The position numbers and the translations under genes are program-made. This document shows, piece by piece, positions 45,191-53,449 of a stretch of DNA of 64,000 nucleotides. The stretch's first letter is position 1; each line of letters begins with the position of its first letter. The notes under the pieces are model-generated. The model was not told the DNA's origin. It saw only the letters and a list, made by a program, of their open reading frames with translations, and made no database searches. The DNA is from Paenirhodobacter populi (lineage in GTDB: Bacteria > Pseudomonadota > Alphaproteobacteria > Rhodobacterales > Rhodobacteraceae). Where the stretch lies: NCBI RefSeq assembly GCF_004022215.1, contig NZ_SAUZ01000006.1:124001-188000 (forward strand), in the 5' to 3' direction.

Positions 45191-45937
45191 ATGAACGCCA
45201 GAACTTTCGCCGCGACCCTTGCGCTCTGCGCCACCGCCCTGCCCGCCGGCGCGCTGGACCTGTCGGCGATGAACGACAGCGAAAAGGCCGCCTTCGGCGT
45301 GGCGGTGCGCGAATACCTGATGCAGAACCCCGAGGTTCTGGTCGAGGCGATCAACGTGCTCGACCAGCGCCAGCAGGCCGCCGCGGCGCAGAACGATCAG
45401 GCGGTCATCGCCGCGAACCGGGCGGCGCTGTTTGACGATCCGGACGACTGGGTGGGCGGCAATCCGGACGGCGACATCACCATCGTCGAATTCATGGACT
45501 ACAAATGCGGCTATTGCCGCAAGGCCTATCCGGATGTGGCGAAGCTGTTGAAATCCGACGGAAACATCCGCTTCGTCGTGAAGGAGTTCCCGATCCTCGG
45601 GCCGCAGTCGGAACTGGGCGCGCGCTTTGCCGTCGCGGTCAAGCAGATCGCCGGCGACGCCGCCTATGACAAGGTGCACGACGCGCTGATGACCGCGCGC
45701 GGCGACCTGACGCCCGAAAGCCTGAAGCGGATCGCGCTGGAACAGAAGCTCGACGCCGCAGCCGTCATGCAGCGGATGGACAGCGAAGAGGTCACCGCCG
45801 TCCTGCGCAAGAACATGGAGCTGGCGCAGAAGATGGCGGTCAACGGCACGCCCGCCTTCGTCATCGGCGGCGACATGCTGCGCGGTTACGCGCCCTATGA
45901 AACCATGCGGCAGATGGTCGAGGAACAGCGCGGCTAG
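45191..45937 (+). CDS. DsbA-family thiol-disulfide protein (Com1/ScsC-like)
   Basis: A 248-residue periplasmic protein: signal peptide ~1-20, a dimerisation-type helical N-segment (EYLMQNPEVLVEAINVLDQRQQ), then a thioredoxin/DsbA fold with CGYC (EFMDYKCGYCRKAYP, ~95-110) and cis-Pro in NGTPAFVIGG. It probably oxidises or isomerises disulfides in exported proteins. ATG 45191 starts right after CAGACCG; upstream in-frame sequence is antisense to the aminotransferase and is not part of the gene. Confidence 0.88.
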   Translation: MNARTFAATLALCATALPAGALDLSAMNDSEKAAFGVAVREYLMQNPEVLVEAINVLDQRQQAAAAQNDQAVIAANRAALFDDPDDWVGGNPDGDITIVEFMDYKCGYCRKAYPDVAKLLKSDGNIRFVVKEFPILGPQSELGARFAVAVKQIAGDAAYDKVHDALMTARGDLTPESLKRIALEQKLDAAAVMQRMDSEEVTAVLRKNMELAQKMAVNGTPAFVIGGDMLRGYAPYETMRQMVEEQRG

Positions 45938-45953
45938 GCCGCGCCGCGCTCCC

Positions 45954-46508
45954 CTACAGCTTGGAAAGCTTGGCCTGCAATTCGGCCAGCTGCTTCTTGA
46001 TCGCGTTCAACTCTTCGCGATCCGAAACCGTCTCCGCCGGGGCGGCGGGCAGTTCGGGCGCGGTCGCGTTCCAGCCCGCCATCATGGATTGCAAGAAGGC
46101 CTGCTGCTGGCGCTGCAAGGCCTCGAACCCCGGCATCGAGGCCATCGGATTCGGCATCGCGGCGAAATTCTCCATCAGCTTGGATTGGCCTTCGCGCAGC
46201 ATCTCGAACGAGGCGGCCAGGAATTGCGGCACCACCGACTGCGCCTGCGTCGTGTAGCTGCGCACCAGATCCGTCAGCACGTCGAGCGGCAGGACATTCT
46301 CCCCCCGGCTTTCGTGCTCGGCGATGATCTGCAACAGGTATTGCCGGGTCAGATCGTCACCGCTTTTCAGATCGACGATCTTCACCTCGCGCCCCTCGCG
46401 GATGAAGCGCGCGATATCCTCGAGCGTCACATAATCGCTGGTTTCGGTATTGTAGAGCCTGCGGCTAGCGTAGCGTTTGATCAGCAGCGCCTTGACATCA
46501 TCGGCCAT
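45954..46508 (-). CDS. phaR: Polyhydroxyalkanoate synthesis repressor PhaR
   Basis: A 184-residue regulator: PHB_acc_N domain (IKRYASRRLYNTETSDYVTLEDIARFI) that binds DNA, PHB_acc domain (SGDDLTRQYLLQIIAEHES), and a C-terminal helix. It represses phasin genes until it binds PHA granules. GGGGGGA precedes ATG 46508. Convergent with the DsbA-like gene (16 bases). A matching operator lies at 47212-47249. Confidence 0.93.
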   Translation of the reverse strand: MADDVKALLIKRYASRRLYNTETSDYVTLEDIARFIREGREVKIVDLKSGDDLTRQYLLQIIAEHESRGENVLPLDVLTDLVRSYTTQAQSVVPQFLAASFEMLREGQSKLMENFAAMPNPMASMPGFEALQRQQQAFLQSMMAGWNATAPELPAAPAETVSDREELNAIKKQLAELQAKLSKL

Positions 46509-46587
46509 CGGTTCCCCCCTACCCATGCGGATGCGACAAAAAAGACCTGTCCTCAAGAGTATGCGCCGCCCCGGCGGTGCGCAACAC

Positions 46588-46615
46588 AAGAAAAGGGCAG
46601 GCACAAGGCCTGCCC
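46588..46615 (-). terminator. Rho-independent terminator of phaP
   Basis: Perfect 8-bp stem GGGCAGGC/GCCTGCCC with a 5-base loop; on the minus strand it is followed by TTTTCTT. A second perfect inverted repeat, ACGGCCG/CGGCCGT (46627-46647), lies between it and the phaP stop. Confidence 0.85.
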
Positions 46616-46663
46616 AGGATCCGCAAACGGCCGGGAGGAACGGCCGTCACACGGGAGGTTCTC

Positions 46664-47122
46664 TCACTTCGTCGACGTCGGCGGCGTGGTCTTCTTCGCC
46701 GCGGCGCTGACTTCTGCTGTCGCCTTCTTCACCGCAGCCGAGGCATCTTCGGAAAAGTCCTTTCCGGCAGCCAGCATCAGCTCGACGGTTTCCATCTGCA
46801 CCTTCTTCGCCACTTCGGCAAAGGCGGCCAGATTTTCGGCGGCAATCTCGGCCGAGGAAGAGGCGAACTCGCTCAGCGCCTTGGCATAGGCGGCCGGTTC
46901 GTCCTTCTGTTCGGCAAGGGTTCCGAGCCGGGCGATCGAATCCTTCGCCCATTTCGAGGTGATCTCGGTCGATTTTTCCGCGGCGTCGAGCGCGACCTTG
47001 GTGAACCGCTCGCTCAGCTCGCTTTGCGACTTGAACGCCTCCTGGAATTTGGTCGTGTCCAGGGGCAGCGACGCCCAGGTGTCTTGCAGTATCTTGGTGA
47101 AATCTTGCGGGGTCTTCGCCAT
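46664..47122 (-). CDS. phaP: Phasin PhaP (granule-coat protein)
   Basis: A 152-residue helical protein (MAKTPQDFTKILQDTWASLPLD; FTKVALDAAEKSTEITSKWAKDSIARLG; Ala/Lys-rich tail) of the phasin family that coats PHA granules. GGAG lies 9 bases before ATG 47122. Own promoter and terminator; expression predicted to be repressed by PhaR at the promoter. Confidence 0.92.
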   Translation of the reverse strand: MAKTPQDFTKILQDTWASLPLDTTKFQEAFKSQSELSERFTKVALDAAEKSTEITSKWAKDSIARLGTLAEQKDEPAAYAKALSEFASSSAEIAAENLAAFAEVAKKVQMETVELMLAAGKDFSEDASAAVKKATAEVSAAAKKTTPPTSTK

Positions 47123-47201
47123 CACGTATTGCTCCGATCTGGTGGCCCGGTCAGGTGAGAATGAATCTGGAAGTTTTGGTGGGCCCTCTATTCTGTTAAC
47201 G

Positions 47202-47249
47202 AGAATAAATGCTGCAGTGCAGCATTGCAAGAAAAATGCCGCATTGCAG
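47202..47249 (-). promoter_or_regulatory. phaP promoter with PhaR-type operators
   Basis: On the minus strand TTGCAA (47230-47225), a 17-base spacer and TATTCT (47207-47202). Inside the spacer, 47212-47222 is CTGCAGTGCAG, a perfect CTGC-N3-GCAG, the motif I recall for PhaR of Rhodobacter sphaeroides. A second copy with one mismatch (CCGCATTGCAG, 47239-47249) lies 27 bases upstream. A repressor on the first site would cover the promoter. Confidence 0.75.
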
Positions 47250-47298
47250 CGTATAATGCCTGTTTTTTAGGCAAAACATTGACGTAAACGTCATGCCG

Positions 47299-49092
47299 TC
47301 AGACCTTCACCACCTCGCCGACATAGGCCCCCGGCGCGGGCATGAGAGGCGGGTGATCGGCGCTTCCCGGGATGCGGGCCGGCACCATCGCGCCCGACCG
47401 TTGCGCCAGCCATTCCCCCCAGCGGGGCCACCAGCTGCCTTCGTGCCGAACCGCCTCGGCCTGCCAGACATCCGGATCCGCGATCGCTGCATCCGAGGTG
47501 TAATAGCCGTATTTCTTCCGGCCCGGCGGGTTGACGATCCCGGCAATATGCCCTGATTCCGACAGGATAAAGGTCTTCTGCGCCGATCCCATCTGCGCGA
47601 TCCCCGCGAAGGAGGCCCGCCACGGCGCGATGTGATCCGTCTCGCAAGCGACCGCCGTCAGGGGCACCTTCACGTCCGAGATCTTCAGCGTCTCGCCCAG
47701 AATGCGGATCCCCTTGGTCGAGAACAGATCCTGCTGGCACAGGTCGCGCAGATATTCCCGCGCCATGCGCCCGGGCAGGTTGGTGGAATCGCCGTTCCAG
47801 TAGAGCAGGTCGAAGGCCGGCGGCGCCTCGCCCATCATGTAGCTGCGAATCGCCGGCCTGTAGATCAGGTCGTTCGCCCGCAGATAGCTGAAGGTGCGCG
47901 ACAGGAAATAGCTCGACAGCACGCCGTCATGCTTCACCTGCGCCTCGATCCCCGACAGGAAATCGTCCTGAAGGAAGGCGGTGAATTCGCCCTGATCGGA
48001 AAAATCGGTCAGCGTGGTCAGGAACGTCGCCGACTGCACCGAGCGATCCTTGCGCTTCGCCATCAGCGCCAGCGTCAGCGCCAGCGTCGTGCCCGCGATG
48101 CAATAGCCAAGCGCGTTGATCTTTTTCTCGCCGGTGATCTGCTTCACCTGCTCGATCGCGGTCAGGAACCCCTCTTCGACATAGGTGTCCAGCCCGACAT
48201 CGGCATAGCCCGGATCGGGGTTCTTCCAGCTGACGACGAACAACGTGTAGCCCTGATCCACCAGCCAGCGGATCAGGCTGTTCGCCGGTTTCAGATCGAG
48301 GATGTAGAACTTGTTGATCCACGGCGGCAGGATCAACAGCGGCGTGCGATGCACCGTCTCGGTCGTCGGCGCATACTGGATCAGCTCGAACATCCGGTTG
48401 CGAAAGACCACCGCGCCCTCGGCCGTGCCGATGTTCTCGCCGACCTTGAAGGCATCGCGGTCGGCCAGCGTCACCAGCAGGTTGCCGCCATTCGCCTCGA
48501 TGTCGCGCACGAGGTTTTCCAGCCCCTTCACAAGGCTTTCGCCCTCGGTCTCCACCGCGCGCTCCAGCGCGTCGGGGTTGGTCGCCAGGAAATTCGTCGG
48601 CGCCATCATGTCGATGATCTGCCGGGCGAAATAGTCCAGCCGCTTGCGGTTGACCTCATCCAGCCCCTCGATCCGCGAAACGGCATCCTCCACCGCCTTC
48701 GCGGAAATCAGGTATTGCCGCTTGACGAAGTTGAAATAGGGATGGCTGTCCCACAGCGGGTTGGTGAAGCGCGGATCCTTCGGCCCCGGATCGGCGGGGG
48801 GCTTCAGTTCGCCATGCGACAGGGCATGGGTCGCCTCGACGTAATGCTTCATCGCCTGCCCCCAGAAATTCACCTGCGCCTCGAAGATCCGGGCCGGATT
48901 GTCGGTGACTTCCTTGAGAAAAGCGGCCCCCGCGCTGAGGTAAAGATCCATCCCCGGCCCTTCCAGCGCCGGGTTGGCCATCTTCCGCTGCGAGATCGCG
49001 CCGATCAGGCGTTGCGTCAACGCCTCGATCTTCGCCAGATTTTCCCGCATTTTCTGCGATGCCGCGTCCTGAATTGCGTCTGATGTTGTCAT
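47299..49092 (-). CDS. phaC: Class I polyhydroxyalkanoate synthase
   Basis: A 597-residue alpha/beta-hydrolase-type polymerase of (R)-3-hydroxyacyl-CoA. Lipase-like box with nucleophile Cys: GYCIAGT (~322-328); the catalytic Asp and His lie in the C-terminal half (SESGHIAGIVNPP contains the His). N-terminal domain as in class I enzymes. It makes the storage polymer at the granule surface. Divergent from phaZ (99 bases). Confidence 0.95.
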   Translation of the reverse strand: MTTSDAIQDAASQKMRENLAKIEALTQRLIGAISQRKMANPALEGPGMDLYLSAGAAFLKEVTDNPARIFEAQVNFWGQAMKHYVEATHALSHGELKPPADPGPKDPRFTNPLWDSHPYFNFVKRQYLISAKAVEDAVSRIEGLDEVNRKRLDYFARQIIDMMAPTNFLATNPDALERAVETEGESLVKGLENLVRDIEANGGNLLVTLADRDAFKVGENIGTAEGAVVFRNRMFELIQYAPTTETVHRTPLLILPPWINKFYILDLKPANSLIRWLVDQGYTLFVVSWKNPDPGYADVGLDTYVEEGFLTAIEQVKQITGEKKINALGYCIAGTTLALTLALMAKRKDRSVQSATFLTTLTDFSDQGEFTAFLQDDFLSGIEAQVKHDGVLSSYFLSRTFSYLRANDLIYRPAIRSYMMGEAPPAFDLLYWNGDSTNLPGRMAREYLRDLCQQDLFSTKGIRILGETLKISDVKVPLTAVACETDHIAPWRASFAGIAQMGSAQKTFILSESGHIAGIVNPPGRKKYGYYTSDAAIADPDVWQAEAVRHEGSWWPRWGEWLAQRSGAMVPARIPGSADHPPLMPAPGAYVGEVVKV

Positions 49093-49191
49093 GACCCTGC
49101 CCTCCCCCTATTTACAGACGAAAGCACAGCGTGCCCCGAATTCAAGTGGAAATGCGGCGATCATGCTGGCTCTGGGCAGGACAGGGTAGAC

Positions 49192-50481
49192 ATGATGAAG
49201 GCGATGATCGGTTACGACCTGATGGAAACCATCAGAAGCACGAACGAATGGATGGGGGCGACGGCGCGGGCGATGGCCTCTTCCCCGGCATGGGGGCTGG
49301 CGCCGCATCCGATGTTCCAGATGATGGCGGCATGGGGCCGGGTGGCGGAACGCAGCTTTTCGCGCATGGTGATGAAACCCGACTGGGGCATCCGCGCGAT
49401 CACCATGGAGGACGGCACCGACCATCTGGTCGAGGAAGAGACGCTGCTGAGCAAGCCGTTCTGCGACCTGATCCATTTCAAGGTGCATGGCCGCGTCGCC
49501 GCCCCGCGCCGGGTTCTGGTGGTGGCGCCGATGTCGGGCCATTACGCCACGCTCGCGCGCAGCACCGTCACCAGCCTGATTCCGGATTGCGAGGTCTATG
49601 TCACCGACTGGAAGAACGCCCGCGACATCCCCGTATCGGCAGGCCGCTTCGACGTCGAGGATTTCACCCTCTACCTGATCGACTTCATCCGCCATCTGGG
49701 GCCGGACATCAACGTCGTGGCGATCTGCCAGCCGGCGCCGCTGGCGCTGGCCGCCACCGCCGTCATCGCCGAGGAAACGCCCGAGGCGCAGCCGCGCTCG
49801 CTCGTGCTGATCGGCGGGCCGATCGACCCGGACGCCGCCGATACCGAGGTCACCGATTTCGGCAGCCGCGTCACGCTCGGCCAGCTTGAGCAGACGGTGA
49901 TCCAGCGCGTGGGGTTCAACTATGCCGGGGCCGGGCGGATGGTCTATCCGGGGCTGATGCAGCTTGCCTCCTTCATCGCGATGAACGCCGACAAGCACAT
50001 CAAGGCCTTTCAGGACGAGATCATCGCCGAGGCGAAGGGCGAGGCCTCGGATCAGGACCGCCACAACATCTTCTACGACGAATACCTCGCGGTGATGGAC
50101 ATGACCGCGGAGTTCTACCTGTCGACCGTCGAGCGCATCTTCCAGAAGGCCGAGATCGGCCGCGGCACCTTTACCCTGCGCGGACGGCCCGTCGATCCGG
50201 GCCGGATCACCCGCACCGCCGTATTCACCGTCGAGGGGGAAAAGGACGACATCACCGCCCCCGGCCAGTGCATCGCCGCGCTGGATCTGTGCACCGCCCT
50301 GCCCGAGGATCGCAAGGCCAGCCATCTGGAACCCGGCGCGGGCCATTACGGCATCTTCGCGGGCAAGAGCTGGCGCAACCATATCCGCCCGATCCTGCTG
50401 GATTTCTTCGACAAATTCTCTGCTCCGGTAAGCGAGGTGCAGCCGAAAACGCCCACCCGCCGCAGCCGCCGCGCCGCCTGA
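49192..50481 (+). CDS. phaZ: Intracellular polyhydroxyalkanoate depolymerase
   Basis: A 429-residue intracellular PhaZ: no signal peptide; VVAPMSGHYATLARSTVTSL, VTDWKNARDIP, and the Cys nucleophile in VVAICQPAPLALAA (~184). It mobilises stored polymer. Divergent from phaC, with phaP and phaR beyond, making a full storage cluster except for the precursor genes phaA/phaB, which are not in the window. Confidence 0.93.
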   Translation: MMKAMIGYDLMETIRSTNEWMGATARAMASSPAWGLAPHPMFQMMAAWGRVAERSFSRMVMKPDWGIRAITMEDGTDHLVEEETLLSKPFCDLIHFKVHGRVAAPRRVLVVAPMSGHYATLARSTVTSLIPDCEVYVTDWKNARDIPVSAGRFDVEDFTLYLIDFIRHLGPDINVVAICQPAPLALAATAVIAEETPEAQPRSLVLIGGPIDPDAADTEVTDFGSRVTLGQLEQTVIQRVGFNYAGAGRMVYPGLMQLASFIAMNADKHIKAFQDEIIAEAKGEASDQDRHNIFYDEYLAVMDMTAEFYLSTVERIFQKAEIGRGTFTLRGRPVDPGRITRTAVFTVEGEKDDITAPGQCIAALDLCTALPEDRKASHLEPGAGHYGIFAGKSWRNHIRPILLDFFDKFSAPVSEVQPKTPTRRSRRAA

Positions 50482-50503
50482 ACCGGATCGCCACCGCCAA
50501 ATG

Positions 50504-50532
50504 AAAACGCGCCCCATGGGGCGCGTTTCTTC
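50504..50532. terminator. Bidirectional rho-independent terminator
   Basis: Perfect palindrome AACGCGCCCCATGGGGCGCGTT (two 11-base arms) with A-run to the left and TTTCTTC to the right, between convergent phaZ and the TRAP permease gene. It should stop transcription from both sides. Confidence 0.88.
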
Positions 50533-50566
50533 ATTCCGGGGGCAGCGGCCCGAAGGCCGCCGCGTC

Positions 50567-52348
50567 TCAGTTCGACAAGGTGGGCGGCGTGCTCAGATCC
50601 GGCATCGCAGGCGGCGCCCCCAGATCCGGGGCCGTGCCGGGCGCGCCCAGAGGCGGCAGGCCAAGCCCGCCCCCCGCATCCGGCGCCCCACCCAGCGGCG
50701 GCAGGCCGAGGCCGCCCCCGCCAAGACCGCCCAGCCCGGGCATGTCCGGCAGCCGCATCTCGACCTTCGAGGCATCGATCGGCGCGCCCTTGTAGTGCAT
50801 CACCATCTGCGGGAAGGCGATCACCGCCAGCACCATCAGCAGCTGGATGCACAGGAACGGAATCGCGCCCCAGTAGATCTCGGTCGTCTTGACCGGCGCG
50901 ATCTTCTGCCCGGTCACCCGGTCCAGATAGGGCACCTTGGGCGCGACGGAGCGCAGGAAGAACAGCGCGAAACCGAACGGCGGGTGCATGAACGAGGTCT
51001 GCATCATCACCGCCAGAATCACCCCGAACCAGATCAGGTCGATCCCCATCGCCTCGGCCGCCGGTGCAAGCAGCGGCACGATGATGAACGCGAGCTCGAA
51101 ATAGTCGAGGAAGAAGGCGAGGAAGAACACCAGCAGCGCCACGACGATCAGGAAGCCCGTTTCGCCCCCCGGCAGCGAGGTCAGCAGATGCTCGACCCAC
51201 AGATGCCCGTTCACCCCGTAGAAGGTCAGCGAGAAGAACCGCGCCCCGATCAGAATGAACATCACGAAGGCCGACAGCCGCGTGGTCGAGGCCAGCGCGT
51301 CGCGCACGACCTGATAGCTCAGCCGCCCCTTGGCCAGCGCCAGCACCAGCGCGCCCACGGCGCCCATCGCGCCACCCTCGGTCGGCGTGGCGATGCCAAG
51401 GAAGATCGTGCCCAGCACCAGGAACACCAGCGCCAGCGGCGGGATCAGCACGATCACCACCTGCTGCGCCAGACGCGACATCCGGTTCAGCTTGAAATGC
51501 CGGTCGATCAGCGCGACCACATAGCAGGCGATCACCGCGATCGTCGCCGCCAGCATCATCGAATTGCGGCCGTGGTTCTTGTCGATCATGTCCTCGGCAA
51601 GGAAGAACACCGCCACACCGAAGGCCAGCACCACGACCAGCGAGGTGAGCCCGGAGCCGAGCGTCCGTGCCTCCTTCGGCAGCGCGGGCATCTGGGCCGG
51701 GCGCAGGAAGGACAGGATCATCACATAGACGATATAGGCGCCGGTCAGCACCATCGACGGGATCAGCGCGCCCTGGAACATGTCCCCGGCCGAACGGCCG
51801 AGCTGGTCCGCCAGCACGATCAGCACCAGCGACGGCGGAATGATCTGCGCCAGCGTTCCCGAGGCCGCGATCACCCCCGTCGACAGCTTGCGGTCATAGC
51901 CGTAGCGCAACATGATCGGCAGCGAGATCAGCCCCATCGCGATGACCGAGGCCGCAACCACCCCCGTCGTCGCCGCCAGCAGCGCGCCGACGATGACCAC
52001 CGCATAGGCCAGACCGCCCCGCACCGGGCCGAATAGCTGGCCGATGGTGTCGAGCAGATCCTCGGCCATGCCGGATTTCTCCAGCACGATGCCCATGAAG
52101 GTGAAGAAGGGCACGGCAAGCAATGTGTCGTTCGACATCACCCCCCAGACCCGGTCGGGCATGGCGCTCAGCAAAGGCCAGCTCAGGTTGATGGTGCCGT
52201 TCGAAAGCGGCGCAAGCTCCACCCCGATGAAGAAGAACAGCAGCCCGTTCGCCGCCAGCGCGAAGGCGACGGGATAGCCGAACAGCAAAAACAGGATCAG
52301 CGAGGCGAACATGATCGGCGCCATGTTCTGCGCGATGAGCTCCATCAT
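50567..52348 (-). CDS. TRAP transporter large permease (DctM type) with Gly/Pro-rich tail
   Basis: A 593-residue inner-membrane protein with about 12 segments (PLSNGTINLSWPLLSAMPDRVWGVMSNDTLLAVPFFTFMG; ASGTLAQIIPPSLVLIVLAD). DctM motifs are clear, but the family usually ends near 430-520 residues. Here the last ~55 residues are Gly/Leu/Pro repeats (LGLPPLG twice, DLGAPP). Coupled to the small permease by TGATG overlap. Substrate unknown; no binding protein is adjacent. Confidence 0.9.
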   Translation of the reverse strand: MMELIAQNMAPIMFASLILFLLFGYPVAFALAANGLLFFFIGVELAPLSNGTINLSWPLLSAMPDRVWGVMSNDTLLAVPFFTFMGIVLEKSGMAEDLLDTIGQLFGPVRGGLAYAVVIVGALLAATTGVVAASVIAMGLISLPIMLRYGYDRKLSTGVIAASGTLAQIIPPSLVLIVLADQLGRSAGDMFQGALIPSMVLTGAYIVYVMILSFLRPAQMPALPKEARTLGSGLTSLVVVLAFGVAVFFLAEDMIDKNHGRNSMMLAATIAVIACYVVALIDRHFKLNRMSRLAQQVVIVLIPPLALVFLVLGTIFLGIATPTEGGAMGAVGALVLALAKGRLSYQVVRDALASTTRLSAFVMFILIGARFFSLTFYGVNGHLWVEHLLTSLPGGETGFLIVVALLVFFLAFFLDYFELAFIIVPLLAPAAEAMGIDLIWFGVILAVMMQTSFMHPPFGFALFFLRSVAPKVPYLDRVTGQKIAPVKTTEIYWGAIPFLCIQLLMVLAVIAFPQMVMHYKGAPIDASKVEMRLPDMPGLGGLGGGGLGLPPLGGAPDAGGGLGLPPLGAPGTAPDLGAPPAMPDLSTPPTLSN

Positions 52349-52917
52349 CAGCGGACCTCCTCTTTCAGGGCGGGGTCCACGGGCGGGTCATCCCCCGGCG
52401 GGAAGGGATCCGGGATCAGGCCGCGGATGACGGCGATCTTCTTGACGATCTCGGACAGCCCCTGCGCGGCAAGCGAGACGAACCCCGCCAGCAGAATGGC
52501 CTTGGCCGGCCACAGGATCAGCCCGCCCGAATTGGTCGACATCTCGCCCGAACGCCAGGACAGCGAGACATAGGGGATCAGCAGCCAGATCATCAGGATC
52601 GTCATCGGCATCAGGAAGAACACATGGCCGATCAGGTCGATCCAGTGCTGCTTGCGCCGCGACAGCGCCGCATAGACCAGATCGATGCGGATATGTTCGT
52701 TCTGCTTCAGCGTATAGGCGGCGGCGAACATGAAGGCCGCGCCGAACAGATACCATTGCAGTTCCAGCCATGCGTTCGACGAGGTGTTGAACACCTTGCG
52801 CACGATCGCATTCCCCGCGCTGACCAGCACGGCGACGAGAATGAGCCAGGAGACGGCCTTGCCGATCGTCTCGTTGATGCGGTCGATCAGACCTGAAAGG
52901 GCAAGCAGCGCGCCCAT
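52348..52917 (-). CDS. TRAP transporter small permease (DctQ type)
   Basis: A 189-residue protein with four membrane segments; the WLELQWYLFGAAFMFAAAYTLKQNEHIRIDL block is typical of DctQ in TRAP systems for organic acids. It pairs with the large permease downstream. TRAP systems need a periplasmic DctP, which is absent between this gene and ilv. Confidence 0.88.
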   Translation of the reverse strand: MGALLALSGLIDRINETIGKAVSWLILVAVLVSAGNAIVRKVFNTSSNAWLELQWYLFGAAFMFAAAYTLKQNEHIRIDLVYAALSRRKQHWIDLIGHVFFLMPMTILMIWLLIPYVSLSWRSGEMSTNSGGLILWPAKAILLAGFVSLAAQGLSEIVKKIAVIRGLIPDPFPPGDDPPVDPALKEEVR

Positions 52918-53231
52918 CAGACGTCCTCCCCTGAACGGTTGAGGCTCCGAATCGGAGCGATCCGCGCTCCTTGGCGGGTCTTGCGGGGGAGGTCAAGATT
53001 TTTGGGATTTGGGTCAAACATTCTGACCAGTTTCCTTCCGGGGGTCAAGATGCGCCGCGCGCCCTTCGACCCGATTTGCGCGGCGCGCGCGGTGGGGGGA
53101 GGCCCGGCCGCGATCGCCGCAAACCCGCCGTTGGACGGGTTGATTCCACGATATGTCCCTCCCATAGCCAAACGGCGCAACTTTTGAAACCGTTTCAGGC
53201 CGATCACGACATATTATTTTTGTTTTCGGCA

Positions 53232-53260
53232 TTGACGGCCCGATCCGGCGCTCCTAATGT
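53232..53260 (+). promoter_or_regulatory. Promoter of the ilv leader
   Basis: TTGACG (53232-53237), a 17-base spacer and TAATGT (53255-53260), ~30 bases before the leader peptide start. The rest of the gap 52918-53231 shows no gene. Confidence 0.8.
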
Positions 53261-53289
53261 CCGGCCCAACGCAAGGAAAGGGATACGCG

Positions 53290-53337
53290 ATGCTGTCGCT
53301 TATTATCGTCGTAGGTGAAAGGCGCATGGGCCGGTAA
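53290..53337 (+). CDS. ilv operon leader peptide
   Basis: A 15-codon frame MLSLIIVVGERRMGR with Leu, Leu, Ile, Ile, Val, Val among the first eight residues: the codons of exactly the three amino acids made by the downstream pathway. AAGGAAAGGG precedes the ATG. Stalling at these codons when charged tRNAs are scarce would free 53321-53330 to form the antiterminator. Confidence 0.93.
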   Translation: MLSLIIVVGERRMGR

Positions 53338-53366
53338 CGGTTTGACCATGATGGTTCCCATGCGCC
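53321..53366 (+). promoter_or_regulatory. ilv attenuator: antiterminator hairpin
   Basis: GGCGCATGGG (53321-53330) pairs perfectly with CCCATGCGCC (53357-53366). The right arm overlaps the left arm of the terminator (53364-53371), so the two structures exclude each other. A ribosome reaching the leader stop (53335-53337) covers the left arm and permits termination; one stalled at the Ile/Val codons leaves it free. Confidence 0.85.
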
Positions 53367-53391
53367 CCCGCCCGAAAAGCGGGGGCTTTTT
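53364..53391 (+). terminator. ilv attenuator terminator
   Basis: Perfect 8-bp stem GCCCCCGC/GCGGGGGC (53364-53371 and 53379-53386), 7-base loop, then TTTTT. It stops transcription before ilvB when branched-chain amino acids are plentiful. Confidence 0.93.
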
Positions 53392-53449
53392 GTTGCGATC
53401 ACGAGGATGGCCGAAACCCGAAGGACGGCCGAGGGGAATGGAGAAACCG

